Positions 1 to 8,609 of a DNA stretch of 64,000 bases are shown here, in pieces. The notes under the pieces were generated by a model. It searched no databases, had not been told where the DNA came from, and saw only the letters and a program-made list of their open reading frames with translations. Numbering within the stretch: the first letter of the stretch is position 1; every line of letters starts with the position of its first letter. Source of the DNA: Methylococcus sp. Mc7 (GTDB taxonomy: Bacteria > Pseudomonadota > Gammaproteobacteria > Methylococcales > Methylococcaceae); the NCBI RefSeq assembly GCF_019285515.1, contig NZ_CP079095.1, positions 2,822,501-2,886,500 on the forward strand, given 5' to 3'. The translations under genes were made by a program, and so were the position numbers.

Positions 1-67
1 AATCCTCTATTGGAATATTCCGAAGCATGTGAGCGATGGCCTGAATGCCGCTATGCGGGTGAGGTGA
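1..67 (+). other. possible 3' tail of an upstream gene
   Basis: An open frame entering from the left edge runs to a TGA at 65-67 and would end a protein in ...KHVSDGLNAAMRVR. A second frame is open to a TAG at 91-93. Nothing in either is recognisable, so this is only a possible C-terminus of a gene that starts outside the window. The stretch could equally be non-coding. Confidence 0.25.
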
Positions 68-89
68 TGCGAGCGGCGGAACCGAACTC

Positions 90-2723
90 CTAGGCCGCCA
101 GCGCGCTCCGCCCGCCGTCATCGGCTTCGTCGATTTCCGCCGCCGCGTCGACAGCTTCCGCCGCGGTGCCGGCTTCATGGATTCCGGTCGGGTCTACATT
201 AGCACAGCCCGCGCGCTTCAACTCGAGTTCGAGCTGATGGCGCCGTTCGGCCTCCAGGAGGGCGACCTTCCGCATCGGCAGCAGGCCGTTGGCGAGCGCC
301 GCGAGCGCCGCGACGTTGTTGGTGAAAACCGAGGCCGCCACGCCGAAGCCCAGGGTGAACACGCCGAGGACGCAGGCAACGTTGGGGGCGATGATCATGG
401 CCCAACTGCGCGCGATGTTGCGCTCGAGTTCCCGGGAGATGTCCCGCAGTTCGCAGAGCTTGCCCAGGCCCTGCTCGAGGAACACGATGTGGGCGGTATC
501 CGTGGCGATGGAGGTGGCGCCGCGCAGCGAGATCGACACGTTGGCTTTCTTCAGCGCGATCGAGTCGTTGATGCCGTCGCCGACGAAGCAGACGGTGCGG
601 CCTTCCTGCTGCAGCTTATCCACGTAATCCGCCTTGTCCGCCGGCAAGACCTGGGCGAAATAGCGGTCCATCCCGAGTTCCTCGGCCAGTTTGCGCGTGG
701 GCGCTTCGTGGTCGCCGGAGATGATGGCCAGATGCTTGACGCCGCGTGCCCGCAGGCCGGCGACGATTTCCTTCACTTCGGGGCGGACCGCGGCCCGGAG
801 TTCCAGCGCTCCGCCGATCCGGTCGCCGATCGCAACCATTACCATCGTAAAGCCTTCGAGATGCGCGGCATCGAGCCCTTCCTTGATCTCCTGCGTCAAC
901 GCAATGCCCTCCATTTCCATGAAGCGGGGGCTGCCGACCCGGATTCGGTGGCCGTTTACGCCGACGTCGATGCCGTAGCCCACCTTGTACTGGGTCTCGT
1001 CGGTCGCCGGAAGCCCGATCCCCCATTCCTCCGCTTTGTTCAGGATGGCCAGGGCGATGGGGTGATGGAACTTCTGCTCGGCGGCGGCGGCATACGTCAA
1101 CACCTCCTTTTCCGCGAAGCCGTTCGCGGTGATGACGCGGCCCACCTCCGGACACTCGCGAGTCAGGGTGCCGGTCTTGTCGAACAGCACGGTGTCGATC
1201 TTGCCCATGAGTTCCAACGCCCGGCCATCCTTGACCAGGATGCCCTTTTGCGCGCACAGCGCCAGGGAGGACAACAGTGCCAGCGGCGCCGCCATGCGGA
1301 TGCCGGTGCCGAGGTCGCTGTTCAGGGCGGCGACGGCGCCGCCCGGTCCGATGGTCGCCATGGCGATGCCGCCCACTACCAGGGTCGGGACGGCCGCTTG
1401 ATCCGCCAGCCGCTCCCCCTTGTTCTGGGACGACAGCTTGTATCCCGCGGTATCGTTCAATATCTGGCTGATTTTGGAGGAGGCCGTTTCGCTGCCCGAC
1501 TGCTCGACCGAGACGAAGATCTTGCCCGCCACCATGATGGTGGAAGCGAACACCCTGTCTCCCACGCCCTTTTCCGCAGGGGTGGATTCGCCGGTCAGCG
1601 CGTGCTGGTCGATCATCGCCATGCCTTCGACGATGTGGCCGTCCACCGGCACTGTATCGCCGGTGTGGACGGCGACGATGTCGCCCTTCTGGACCTTGTC
1701 CATGGATACTTCGATCTCGACCCCGTCCTTGACCAGCCAGACATAGCGAGGCTGTTTGCCGAACGCGTTCAGCAGCATCTTCTTGGAGTTGTCCTCGGTC
1801 TTCTTGACCAGCAGCCGGCCGAAGGACAGGCACCAGGCCAGCACCGCGCCGGGCAGGATCTGCAGGGTGCCCAGACAGCCGAGCACGACGATCGAATCCA
1901 GGAAATCGCAGCCGATCCGCTTTTCCTTCAAGAGATGTTCGTACGCGCCCTGGAAGCAGGGGATCGAGGTGTAGGCGAATACCGCGGCGGACACCGGGAG
2001 CAGGGCCGGAACCGCGAACTGCGCGGTAGCCGCCAGCGGGATGGACAGGGTGCAGATGGTCAGGTCGAGATCGAGTTTATCGAGCTCTTCCTGGTGCTCG
2101 GCGGTTTCCAGGGCGCTGTCGAGGATCTCGATGAGATTCGCCTGGCTCAGACGGCGCGGATCGTAGTCGATCTGCACCGTGCAGCGCAGCGAGTGCGTCT
2201 TGTAGCGATCGACCCCCAGTACGCTCATCAGCTCCCGCTCGATGGCCTGGCAGAGATTGTTCTTGCGGTACAGGACGGGGTTCTTCAGCCTGATCGAACC
2301 GGTCTGGTCGCTCACGACCTGCCAGCCCGTGACCCGCTTGCCGAAACGATGGTAATGCACGACGCCGTGGCGGTCGCGCGCGGTGATCATCGGCGCGAAA
2401 ACCGGAGCGGCTTCGCCCTCCGCCGGAACGGCGTCTTCTTCCGCCAAACAATCCGCCACCTTCCACAGCACTTCTTTCGCGGCGTGACGCTTCGTGTCGA
2501 AGTGCAGCTCGGCACAGCAGGCCGGGGCCGCCTTGATCGTCGCTCCCCGGATTTCCGGCACCAGGAATACCCGCCGCAGGAAGGCCCGGCAGACCGGCGT
2601 ATCCGGATCGCCGAACATCTCCTGTCCGTGGACCGCAATGGTTCCGGGGGCGGGAAACGAGACGGTGATGCTGGTGGAGCCGGAGAGTTTCGGAGCGCTG
2701 GAGTTGGGAGCGAGTTGGGGCAT
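90..2723 (-). CDS. P1B-like heavy-metal P-type ATPase lacking the CPx motif
   Basis: An 877-residue P-type ATPase, expected to move a cation across the inner membrane by ATP hydrolysis through an aspartyl-phosphate. Visible landmarks are the actuator motif TGES near residue 375, the phosphorylation site DKTGTLT near 514, a P1B-style HP motif read as HHPIA near 553, and the hinge GDGINDS near 714. The N-terminal ~210 residues look like two ferredoxin-fold (HMA-like) modules but neither shows the CxxC metal site. The transmembrane segment before the P-domain, where Cu, Zn or Cd pumps carry CPC or CPx, reads MAAPLALLSS, so the normal ion-binding cysteines are absent. The substrate therefore cannot be named. 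A small membrane protein gene lies just upstream on the same strand. The start is the ATG at 2721-2723. Family is certain; substrate is unknown. Confidence 0.9.
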   Translation of the reverse strand: MPQLAPNSSAPKLSGSTSITVSFPAPGTIAVHGQEMFGDPDTPVCRAFLRRVFLVPEIRGATIKAAPACCAELHFDTKRHAAKEVLWKVADCLAEEDAVPAEGEAAPVFAPMITARDRHGVVHYHRFGKRVTGWQVVSDQTGSIRLKNPVLYRKNNLCQAIERELMSVLGVDRYKTHSLRCTVQIDYDPRRLSQANLIEILDSALETAEHQEELDKLDLDLTICTLSIPLAATAQFAVPALLPVSAAVFAYTSIPCFQGAYEHLLKEKRIGCDFLDSIVVLGCLGTLQILPGAVLAWCLSFGRLLVKKTEDNSKKMLLNAFGKQPRYVWLVKDGVEIEVSMDKVQKGDIVAVHTGDTVPVDGHIVEGMAMIDQHALTGESTPAEKGVGDRVFASTIMVAGKIFVSVEQSGSETASSKISQILNDTAGYKLSSQNKGERLADQAAVPTLVVGGIAMATIGPGGAVAALNSDLGTGIRMAAPLALLSSLALCAQKGILVKDGRALELMGKIDTVLFDKTGTLTRECPEVGRVITANGFAEKEVLTYAAAAEQKFHHPIALAILNKAEEWGIGLPATDETQYKVGYGIDVGVNGHRIRVGSPRFMEMEGIALTQEIKEGLDAAHLEGFTMVMVAIGDRIGGALELRAAVRPEVKEIVAGLRARGVKHLAIISGDHEAPTRKLAEELGMDRYFAQVLPADKADYVDKLQQEGRTVCFVGDGINDSIALKKANVSISLRGATSIATDTAHIVFLEQGLGKLCELRDISRELERNIARSWAMIIAPNVACVLGVFTLGFGVAASVFTNNVAALAALANGLLPMRKVALLEAERRHQLELELKRAGCANVDPTGIHEAGTAAEAVDAAAEIDEADDGGRSALAA

Positions 2724-2808
2724 TGTCAGCTGTCCTGATTGACGAACGAGAATTTACGATGATTCCTTGAGATGAAGGGGCGTCATCGCGCCCCGCGGCG
2801 TGTGCGGC

Positions 2809-3150
2809 TCAGGCGCCGGAAGCGGGCGTTTGTACTTCCTTGGCTTCGTTCAGCGCATCGATCGCTGCACGGCCGCCGTCGACGAACCCCTCGACGATGG
2901 GATTGTCCTGGGGGATGGCGCGGGCTATGAAGACGGTGCCGTAAACGATGCCGTAGGACACCATGTAGGAACTGGTATAGGCGAAGCGCGACAGCGAGCG
3001 TCCCACGTCCATGCCGGCCAGCTTCTCTCTTACCTTCGCCGCGTCTTCCGTCGCGTTCTGTACAGCGTCACGCATTGCGTCCGAGATCGATTTCAGGGTT
3101 TCGGCCTCGCCGGCATCGGTGCTGGTACTGTTCGCGGTTGGATCTGCCAT
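2809..3150 (-). CDS. small membrane-associated protein next to the P-type ATPase
   Basis: A protein of about 113 residues with a polar, Ser/Thr/Asp-rich N-terminus. An amphipathic helix follows (around DAMRDAVQNATEDAAKVREK), then one hydrophobic segment of about 20 residues (YMVSYGIVYGTVFIARAI) and a short C-terminal tail. I prefer the ATG at 3148-3150, preceded by AGGGAG, over a TTG ten codons upstream. It lies 85 bases upstream of the ATPase on the same strand, so the two are probably co-transcribed and the protein may be an accessory subunit. The gap contains a GGGGCG/CGCCCC hairpin. I do not recognise the family by name. Confidence 0.65.
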   Translation of the reverse strand: MADPTANSTSTDAGEAETLKSISDAMRDAVQNATEDAAKVREKLAGMDVGRSLSRFAYTSSYMVSYGIVYGTVFIARAIPQDNPIVEGFVDGGRAAIDALNEAKEVQTPASGA

Positions 3151-3386
3151 GGTATTGGATACTCCCTCGAAGTTTGACAAATTCGTTGTGCCTGACAGGC
3201 CGGCCGTTCGAAACCGCCTGTAGCACCCGGGTCCAGGCTAACATGCATGTCCGGCGAAAGCCAAGACGAAGATGCCGCCGGGAACCCGATTTAACCTTAC
3301 CGTAATATCGCGGGGCCGTTCTCAAGGCCGAGCCGTATAAGTATCCGGCAGGCCCGTTAAGATTTTATTGGGGTCAGATGTAAGTT

Positions 3387-4454
3387 TTACGGCGACGGCG
3401 CATAAAAGAAACCGATGCCGAGCATCATATAGACTCCGATCAGCATCACGCCTTCGAGCCAGGTCGAGGTCTGGTCGGCCAGGAGGTTCCGGGCGACCGT
3501 CACCGACAGGATGATGCCGACGAGTTCGAACTGAGTGAACAGCAGGTCCATGCTCATGCCCATGAGGTTGCCGGCGATGACGAGGACGGGAGCGACCAGC
3601 AGCACCAGCTGGGTCGTTGCGCCGAGGTTGACCGACAGGGCGAGGGTCATCTGGTTCCGGTAGGCGAAAGCGGTCGAATTCATGTACTGGGCCACATTGC
3701 CTACGATGGAAAGCAGGAACACACCGGCAAACACGGGGGTGAGGCCGATGGCGTCCGCTGCGTCGTCGATGGAGTCGGTCAGCGCATCGCTGACGACCGC
3801 CAGCACGACGGCCACCCCGCCGAGTATCCAGAAGGCGGTCCTGGGGCTCCATGCCGGTTTTTCTTCCTTGGTGGCTTCTCCTTTTTCCTGCAGTTCCGCT
3901 TTCACCGCGACGGCGCCGACCGCCGGCCGGTGCGTGAGCAGGGTGAAGACCATGCTGGCGAGGTAGACCATGAACAGGACGATGGAGATTTCCAGGCTGA
4001 TTTCCTGGTCTGGCTTGGCCCCGAACTTGAACACCGCCGGTATCACGAGCCCGAAGGTGCCGAGCATCAGCAGCGCGCCGTTGACCGAGACCATCTCGCT
4101 GTCGAAGCTCTGGCGGGGCTTGCGCAGCCCGCCGGCAAGGAGGGAAAGGCCCATGCCGAACAGGAGCGTGCCCATGATCGAGCCTGCGATGGAGGCTTTC
4201 AGGATGTCGATCAATCCGTTGCGCAAGGCGGAGACGCCGATGATGAGCTCGGGGGCGTTGCCCATGGTGGCGTTGAGCAGGCCGCCGTACGTGGGTCCCA
4301 GATATTCCGACAGGGCGTCCGTGGCTTTTTCCATCAGGCCGGCGAGGGGCACGATGGCAAGGGCGGAGCAGAAGAAAACCAGAATCGGATCGGCATGGAA
4401 CCAGTTCAGCGCAACCGATACGGGTATCAGCGCAAGCAGCCAGTTCAGGTTCAT
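3387..4454 (-). CDS. CaCA-family calcium/cation-proton antiporter paralogue with altered alpha-2 motif
   Basis: A multi-spanning inner-membrane protein of about 355 residues in the Ca2+:cation antiporter superfamily (CAX/ChaA-like). The first alpha repeat has the canonical acidic motif GNAPELI near residue 70. In the second repeat, near residue 250, where GNAAE is expected, it reads GNVAQYMNS, so the conserved glutamate is replaced by glutamine (CAG codon). The neighbour on the other strand keeps GNAAE. The ATG at 4452-4454 follows GAGG and lines up with the start of the paralogue; an upstream ATG at 4464-4466 is possible. The gene is divergent from its paralogue with about 100 bases between. 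Antiport may be impaired or ion selectivity altered. Confidence 0.85.
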   Translation of the reverse strand: MNLNWLLALIPVSVALNWFHADPILVFFCSALAIVPLAGLMEKATDALSEYLGPTYGGLLNATMGNAPELIIGVSALRNGLIDILKASIAGSIMGTLLFGMGLSLLAGGLRKPRQSFDSEMVSVNGALLMLGTFGLVIPAVFKFGAKPDQEISLEISIVLFMVYLASMVFTLLTHRPAVGAVAVKAELQEKGEATKEEKPAWSPRTAFWILGGVAVVLAVVSDALTDSIDDAADAIGLTPVFAGVFLLSIVGNVAQYMNSTAFAYRNQMTLALSVNLGATTQLVLLVAPVLVIAGNLMGMSMDLLFTQFELVGIILSVTVARNLLADQTSTWLEGVMLIGVYMMLGIGFFYAPSP

Positions 4455-4558
4455 CCGCAGCCTCATTCAGCTATTTTTCAAATCGCGCGATTATAGTCGG
4501 CGGGCGTGATAATTTTTTGAAGGGATTTTTTATTGGCCACGAGCCTTGGGAGCCGAGT

Positions 4559-5644
4559 GTGAGACTGAACTGGTTGCTGGTATTCATTCCGATCGCGTTG
4601 GGCCTGGACTGGCGAGATGCCCACCCCATTCTGGTGTTCCTGGCGTCGGCTCTGGCGATCGTGCCGCTTGCGGCGCTGATGGGCGATGCCACCGAATCGC
4701 TCGCGAGTTACCTGGGGCCGACTTACGGTGGCCTCCTCAGCGCGACCCTCGGCAACGCCCCCGAAATCATCGTGGGGCTGTTCGCGCTTCATCAAGGGCT
4801 GGTCGACGTCGTCAAAGCCTCGCTGACCGGTTCCATCATCGGAAATCTGTTGCTCGGCCTGGGCTTGTCGCTGTTCGCCGGCGGTGCGAAATGGGGCGAG
4901 CAGCAGTTCGATTCGAAGACGGCGCGCCGCAACGCGGGGTCGCTGATGTTGGCGGCGATCGCTCTGATCATTCCGGCCGTGTTTCATTTCAGTGCGAGCT
5001 CCGAGGAGGAAATCAGCGTCCACATCGCCGCCGTGCTCTTTTTCGTGTACTGCGGGAGCATCGTTCTGACCCTCCGAAGCCAGAAGGCGGTCTTCGGCGT
5101 CGCGGCGGCCGCCGAGGAGCTCGAAGAAAAAGGCAAGGCCGAGCCGGAGCCGCTGGGCGGGGAGCTCGGGTGGAGCAGGAACCGTGCGCTCGGGGTGTTG
5201 GCCGTGGTGACCATCGCCCTGGGCGTCATGAGCGAAATCATGACGGACGCGATCCAGCCGGCGGCCGATGCGATGGGATTGACGCCCTTGTTCGCCGGCG
5301 TTTTCCTGCTGGCGATCGTGGGCAACGCCGCTGAAACCTTCAACTCCATCCGGTTCGCCCGCTCCAACCAGGTGGAACTGGCCCTGGGCGTCACCGTCGG
5401 CGCCAGCACCCAGGTGGCGTTGCTGGTGGCTCCGGTTCTGGTGTTTTTCAGCATGCTCATCGGGCAGGACATGGACCTCCTGTTTTCCCAGTTCGAGATC
5501 GTCGCCGTCATGCTCGCCGTCGTGGTCACGCGCGATCTGGTGCGCGACGGTCGGTCGAGCTGGTTCGAGGGACTCTTGCTGATCGGCGTTTACTGCATCC
5601 TCGCCATCGGGTTCTTCTACATCCCCGCCGCGCCGTCCTCCTAA
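4559..5644 (+). CDS. CaCA-family calcium/cation-proton antiporter
   Basis: An inner-membrane antiporter of about 361 residues with both conserved alpha repeats intact: GNAPEII in the N-terminal half and GNAAETFNS in the C-terminal half, each followed by helices typical of CAX-type exchangers. A charged cytoplasmic linker rich in Glu and Lys (around residues 180-200) joins the halves. It should export Ca2+ or a similar cation in exchange for protons. I chose the GTG at 4559, preceded by GGGAG, because the protein then begins VRLNWLL, matching MNLNWLL of the divergent paralogue. A TTG start 14 codons upstream would add an unmatched, non-hydrophobic leader. The downstream neighbour is convergent. 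Confidence 0.88.
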   Translation: MRLNWLLVFIPIALGLDWRDAHPILVFLASALAIVPLAALMGDATESLASYLGPTYGGLLSATLGNAPEIIVGLFALHQGLVDVVKASLTGSIIGNLLLGLGLSLFAGGAKWGEQQFDSKTARRNAGSLMLAAIALIIPAVFHFSASSEEEISVHIAAVLFFVYCGSIVLTLRSQKAVFGVAAAAEELEEKGKAEPEPLGGELGWSRNRALGVLAVVTIALGVMSEIMTDAIQPAADAMGLTPLFAGVFLLAIVGNAAETFNSIRFARSNQVELALGVTVGASTQVALLVAPVLVFFSMLIGQDMDLLFSQFEIVAVMLAVVVTRDLVRDGRSSWFEGLLLIGVYCILAIGFFYIPAAPSS

Positions 5645-5649
5645 GCCGT

Positions 5650-6837
5650 TCACTCCGGCCGGTAGCCGTCGGTCAGGGTTCTGAGGAACGCGACCAGATC
5701 GTCGACCTCCCTGTCGCTCAGGCGCAGATTGCCGAGTTCGTCGCCATTGACGTTCTGCCCGACCTCGGGCGCCGGCCAGCAGCCCAGGCGTTGGGCTTCG
5801 GCTTCGGTCACGAGTTCGTTCCAGCAGGTGGGGCGGACGTCGCGGGTGTTGTAGAAGTCCACCACGGAGCGCAGGGTGCTGAAATAGCCGTTGTGCATGT
5901 AGGGCGCGGTAAGCGCGATGTTGCGCAGCGTAGGCACCTTCAGCTTGCCGTTTTCCCAGAATTTGCCCACCTGCTTGCCCAGCCCTAAGTCGACGAAGGC
6001 CGGGCCGTCGGGGTTCAGCTTCGGCGGCAGGGCGTAGAAGGGGTTGTCCGGGTTTTTGGGCACACCGAGGTTGTCGTAGGTGTGATCGGTGAACAGCGGC
6101 GGGGTACCGTTCGCGCTCGGCCTGCTCGGGTGACAGGCGGCGCAATTGCCCTTGTCCTCGGATTCGAAAACCACCAGCCCGCGCATTTCCTGCGGTGTGA
6201 GCCTGACTTTCCCTTTCAGGTAGTAGTCGTACTTGGAATCGAACCTGGCGAACACCGGCGACCGTTCGAAGGCGGCGATCGCAGCGGCGATCCGGTCGTA
6301 GGCCTTGCGGGTATTGTCGAGCGAGCCGGGCCCGAAGACCGCGTCGAACATCCAGGCGTATTCCGCCTCCCGGACCTTGTTCACCACCGTTTGTTTGTCG
6401 GGGTTGGCCATTTCCACGGGATTGAGGAAGGGTCCCTTCGCCTGGTCCTTGAGTGTCGACGCGCGTCCGTCCAGGAACTGTCCGCCGACGAACAGGCGCA
6501 GACTGGTGTCGTAGTGGAACGGCGGGGTAAAGGCGGCGTAGGCCGCGGTCGGCGTATTGCGGTTGCCTTTGAGGGTTTTCAGCACGCCGTTGGAGGTCGG
6601 CTGGTTCTTGTTCGGATCGGAAAATGCCGTGGCCGGATCATGGCAACTGCCGCATGACTGGCCGGGCGGCGTGGACAGGTTGGTGTCGAAGAACAGCTTT
6701 TGGCCGAGTTGCGCCTTTTTGGACAGGTGTTTTCCGCCCGGCAGGGTGAGCTCTTCCGTGAAAGCCGAATGGGACGCCATCAAGCCGAAGATGCCCGCTG
6801 CGACGGTGAGACGGTAGTTCATTCGAGGTTCCCCCAC
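5650..6837 (-). CDS. di-haem cytochrome c peroxidase / MauG-family protein, Fur-box controlled
   Basis: A 395-residue periplasmic protein with a cleavable signal peptide (about 25 residues ending near ASHSAFTEE). It has two c-type haem motifs, CGSCHD near residue 62 and CAACHPS near 230. A later APYMHNGY near 313 carries the usual distal methionine. This is the bacterial cytochrome c peroxidase/MauG layout, so it either reduces H2O2 or performs an oxidative maturation step using electrons from a periplasmic donor. A palindromic Fur-box-like site ends about 16 bases upstream of the start, which implies expression under iron limitation. It is divergent from a porin-lipoprotein-flavoprotein group. 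The exact substrate cannot be read from sequence. Confidence 0.88.
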   Translation of the reverse strand: MGEPRMNYRLTVAAGIFGLMASHSAFTEELTLPGGKHLSKKAQLGQKLFFDTNLSTPPGQSCGSCHDPATAFSDPNKNQPTSNGVLKTLKGNRNTPTAAYAAFTPPFHYDTSLRLFVGGQFLDGRASTLKDQAKGPFLNPVEMANPDKQTVVNKVREAEYAWMFDAVFGPGSLDNTRKAYDRIAAAIAAFERSPVFARFDSKYDYYLKGKVRLTPQEMRGLVVFESEDKGNCAACHPSRPSANGTPPLFTDHTYDNLGVPKNPDNPFYALPPKLNPDGPAFVDLGLGKQVGKFWENGKLKVPTLRNIALTAPYMHNGYFSTLRSVVDFYNTRDVRPTCWNELVTEAEAQRLGCWPAPEVGQNVNGDELGNLRLSDREVDDLVAFLRTLTDGYRPE

Positions 6838-6852
6838 TCTTGTTTATGCAAA

Positions 6853-6873
6853 TAATGAGAACTATTCTCGTTA
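6853..6873. promoter_or_regulatory. Fur box-like palindrome
   Basis: An inverted repeat whose core reads AATGAGAACTATTCTCGTT, symmetric over 21 bases with a single mismatch. It closely resembles the gammaproteobacterial Fur consensus built from GATAATGAGAATTATTCTCATT-type half-sites. It lies 16-36 bases upstream of the di-haem peroxidase start and about 195 bases from the divergent porin start, so Fur-Fe(II) could repress both directions. Assignment rests on pattern match only. Confidence 0.75.
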
Positions 6874-7067
6874 TGTTTTCTGGCGGGGTCAAGCGCCGCA
6901 TTTGACCGCCGCCTGATTTTCCGCGTCCCATCAGCGTTCGTTGCCTGAAATGGATTCGCTCAGCCTGTGGGCGCTTGCATGATTTCCATGCTAATGCTAA
7001 TGTCTGCGCAAACGTAAATCAATCGCATTTGCAGGCGTGTTATTTTTTCACAAGGGGAGAACCAGCA

Positions 7068-8585
7068 ATGAGTGAACCAGCAGCCAAGCCGAGCCCGCTA
7101 CGGGTGGCGTTGTCCACCGCCCTTCTTTCCTGCGGTATCGCGGGAGAAGCGATTGCCGCCCAGAAGCTGCCCTCGGTCGAGGATCTGTGGAAAGTGATTC
7201 AGCAGCAACAGCAGGAAATCGAAGCGCTGAAGACCAAACTCGGCCAGACCGAGACCGTACAGAAGGAGGTCAAGCAGGAGGTGCAGGACCTCAAGACGGC
7301 CAACAAGGCGGAGGCGGCCTCCGAGGCGGGAAAGCCGGGTGAGGAGGCCGGCAAGAAAAAATCCAAGTCCGAATCGGACCGCAAGACCGATATCCTTGCG
7401 GCCGAGGTCGAAAAGCTCAAGACCTCGCTGATCATTCCGGAAAAGCGCGAATACAAGAGCATGTATGGCATGGCGCCGGCGGCCTCTCAGGTGTACATGA
7501 ACAAGCGGGGGCTGTCGATCGGCGGCTACGGCGAATTCTTCTACACCAATTTTCAAAACGACGGGGTGGAAAAATCGCTGCAGCGGAAAAACACGGCCGA
7601 CATGGCCAGACTCGTTCTCTACGCGGGCTACAAGTTCAACGACTGGATCGTGCTCAACAACGAAATCGAGTTCGAGCACGGTTCGACCGGCGAGGGCGAC
7701 GAAGAGAAGGGCGAGGTTTCCGTCGAATTTTCGTACCTCGACTTTCTGTTCGACCCCAGGGCCAACGTCCGTACCGGTTTGATGCTCGTGCCCATGGGCT
7801 TCATCAACGAAATCCACGAGCCGACGTTCTTCCACGGCAACCGGCGTCCCGCGGTCGAGCAGTTGATCATCCCGACGACCTGGCGGGAAATGGGCGTTGG
7901 CGTGCACGGCGAGATCGTGCCCGGCCTGGTTTACCGCGCCTACGGCATCAACGGCCTCAATGCGGAAGGCTTCGATTCGCTCGGCATCCGGGAAGGCCGC
8001 CAGGGCGGCAGCCAAGCGTTGGCGGAAAACCTGGCATTCACGGGACGGGTGGACTACATGCCGCCCGAGTTGCCGGGGCTGATGGTCGGCGCCTCGACAT
8101 TCCTGGGCGATGCGGGGCAGGGCAATGTCTTCATGACCGCCGCGGGTCCGCAGAAGCCGAACGTGTTCACCCAGCTCTACGAAGGCCATCTCCAATGGCA
8201 TTACCGCGGCTTCGAATTCCGGGCCCTGGGCGCCTGGGGCGGGGTCGGCGATGCGGCGATACTCAGCGAAGCCAAAGGCGAGACGGTGGGTAGTTCCAAT
8301 TACGGCTGGTACGTGGAAGGCGCCTACGATGTGCTGCCCTGGCTGTGGCAGGGGACCACCCAGTACCTCGCGCCGTTCGTGCGTTACCAACGTTACAATA
8401 CCTTGGCGACCGTGCCGGACGGCTTCCCCGATTACGACGGGCGCTACGATCAGCGCATCTACCAGGCCGGTCTCACCTACAAACCCATCACCAACATCGT
8501 CATCAAGGCCGACTACCAGAACATCAGTTCCGGGGCGGGGCAGTTGCCGGGCCAGTTCAACCTCGGTGTCGGATTCATTTACTGA
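7068..8585 (+). CDS. outer-membrane porin with N-terminal coiled coil
   Basis: A protein of about 505 residues with a signal peptide ending near GEAIAAQ. A Gln/Lys/Glu-rich coiled coil follows (about residues 35-130, LWKVIQQQQQEIEALK onward), as in trimeric porins of the DcaP/phosphate-selective type. A beta-rich barrel follows with alternating aromatic residues, ending in a terminal aromatic (GVGFIY), which is the outer-membrane insertion signature. The start is the ATG at 7068, behind AGGGGAG; an ATG 31 codons upstream would put a non-signal leader in front. It is the first gene of a same-strand group with a lipoprotein, an FMN-binding protein and a membrane protein, and a Fur box lies upstream. 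An iron-related solute channel is an inference. Confidence 0.85.
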   Translation: MSEPAAKPSPLRVALSTALLSCGIAGEAIAAQKLPSVEDLWKVIQQQQQEIEALKTKLGQTETVQKEVKQEVQDLKTANKAEAASEAGKPGEEAGKKKSKSESDRKTDILAAEVEKLKTSLIIPEKREYKSMYGMAPAASQVYMNKRGLSIGGYGEFFYTNFQNDGVEKSLQRKNTADMARLVLYAGYKFNDWIVLNNEIEFEHGSTGEGDEEKGEVSVEFSYLDFLFDPRANVRTGLMLVPMGFINEIHEPTFFHGNRRPAVEQLIIPTTWREMGVGVHGEIVPGLVYRAYGINGLNAEGFDSLGIREGRQGGSQALAENLAFTGRVDYMPPELPGLMVGASTFLGDAGQGNVFMTAAGPQKPNVFTQLYEGHLQWHYRGFEFRALGAWGGVGDAAILSEAKGETVGSSNYGWYVEGAYDVLPWLWQGTTQYLAPFVRYQRYNTLATVPDGFPDYDGRYDQRIYQAGLTYKPITNIVIKADYQNISSGAGQLPGQFNLGVGFIY

Positions 8586-8609
8586 TCAATCCAGTCGAAA
8601 GGAAAATCC

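Noticed and set aside
177-2738. An 853-residue plus-strand frame opposite the P-type ATPase
   Set aside because: It mirrors the codons of the real gene, has no family resemblance and has repetitive Asp/Gly/Arg/His composition typical of antisense shadows in GC-rich DNA.
4478-6145. A 555-residue minus-strand frame spanning the antiporter and peroxidase genes
   Set aside because: It covers two real genes in other frames and lacks any signal, start support or domain.
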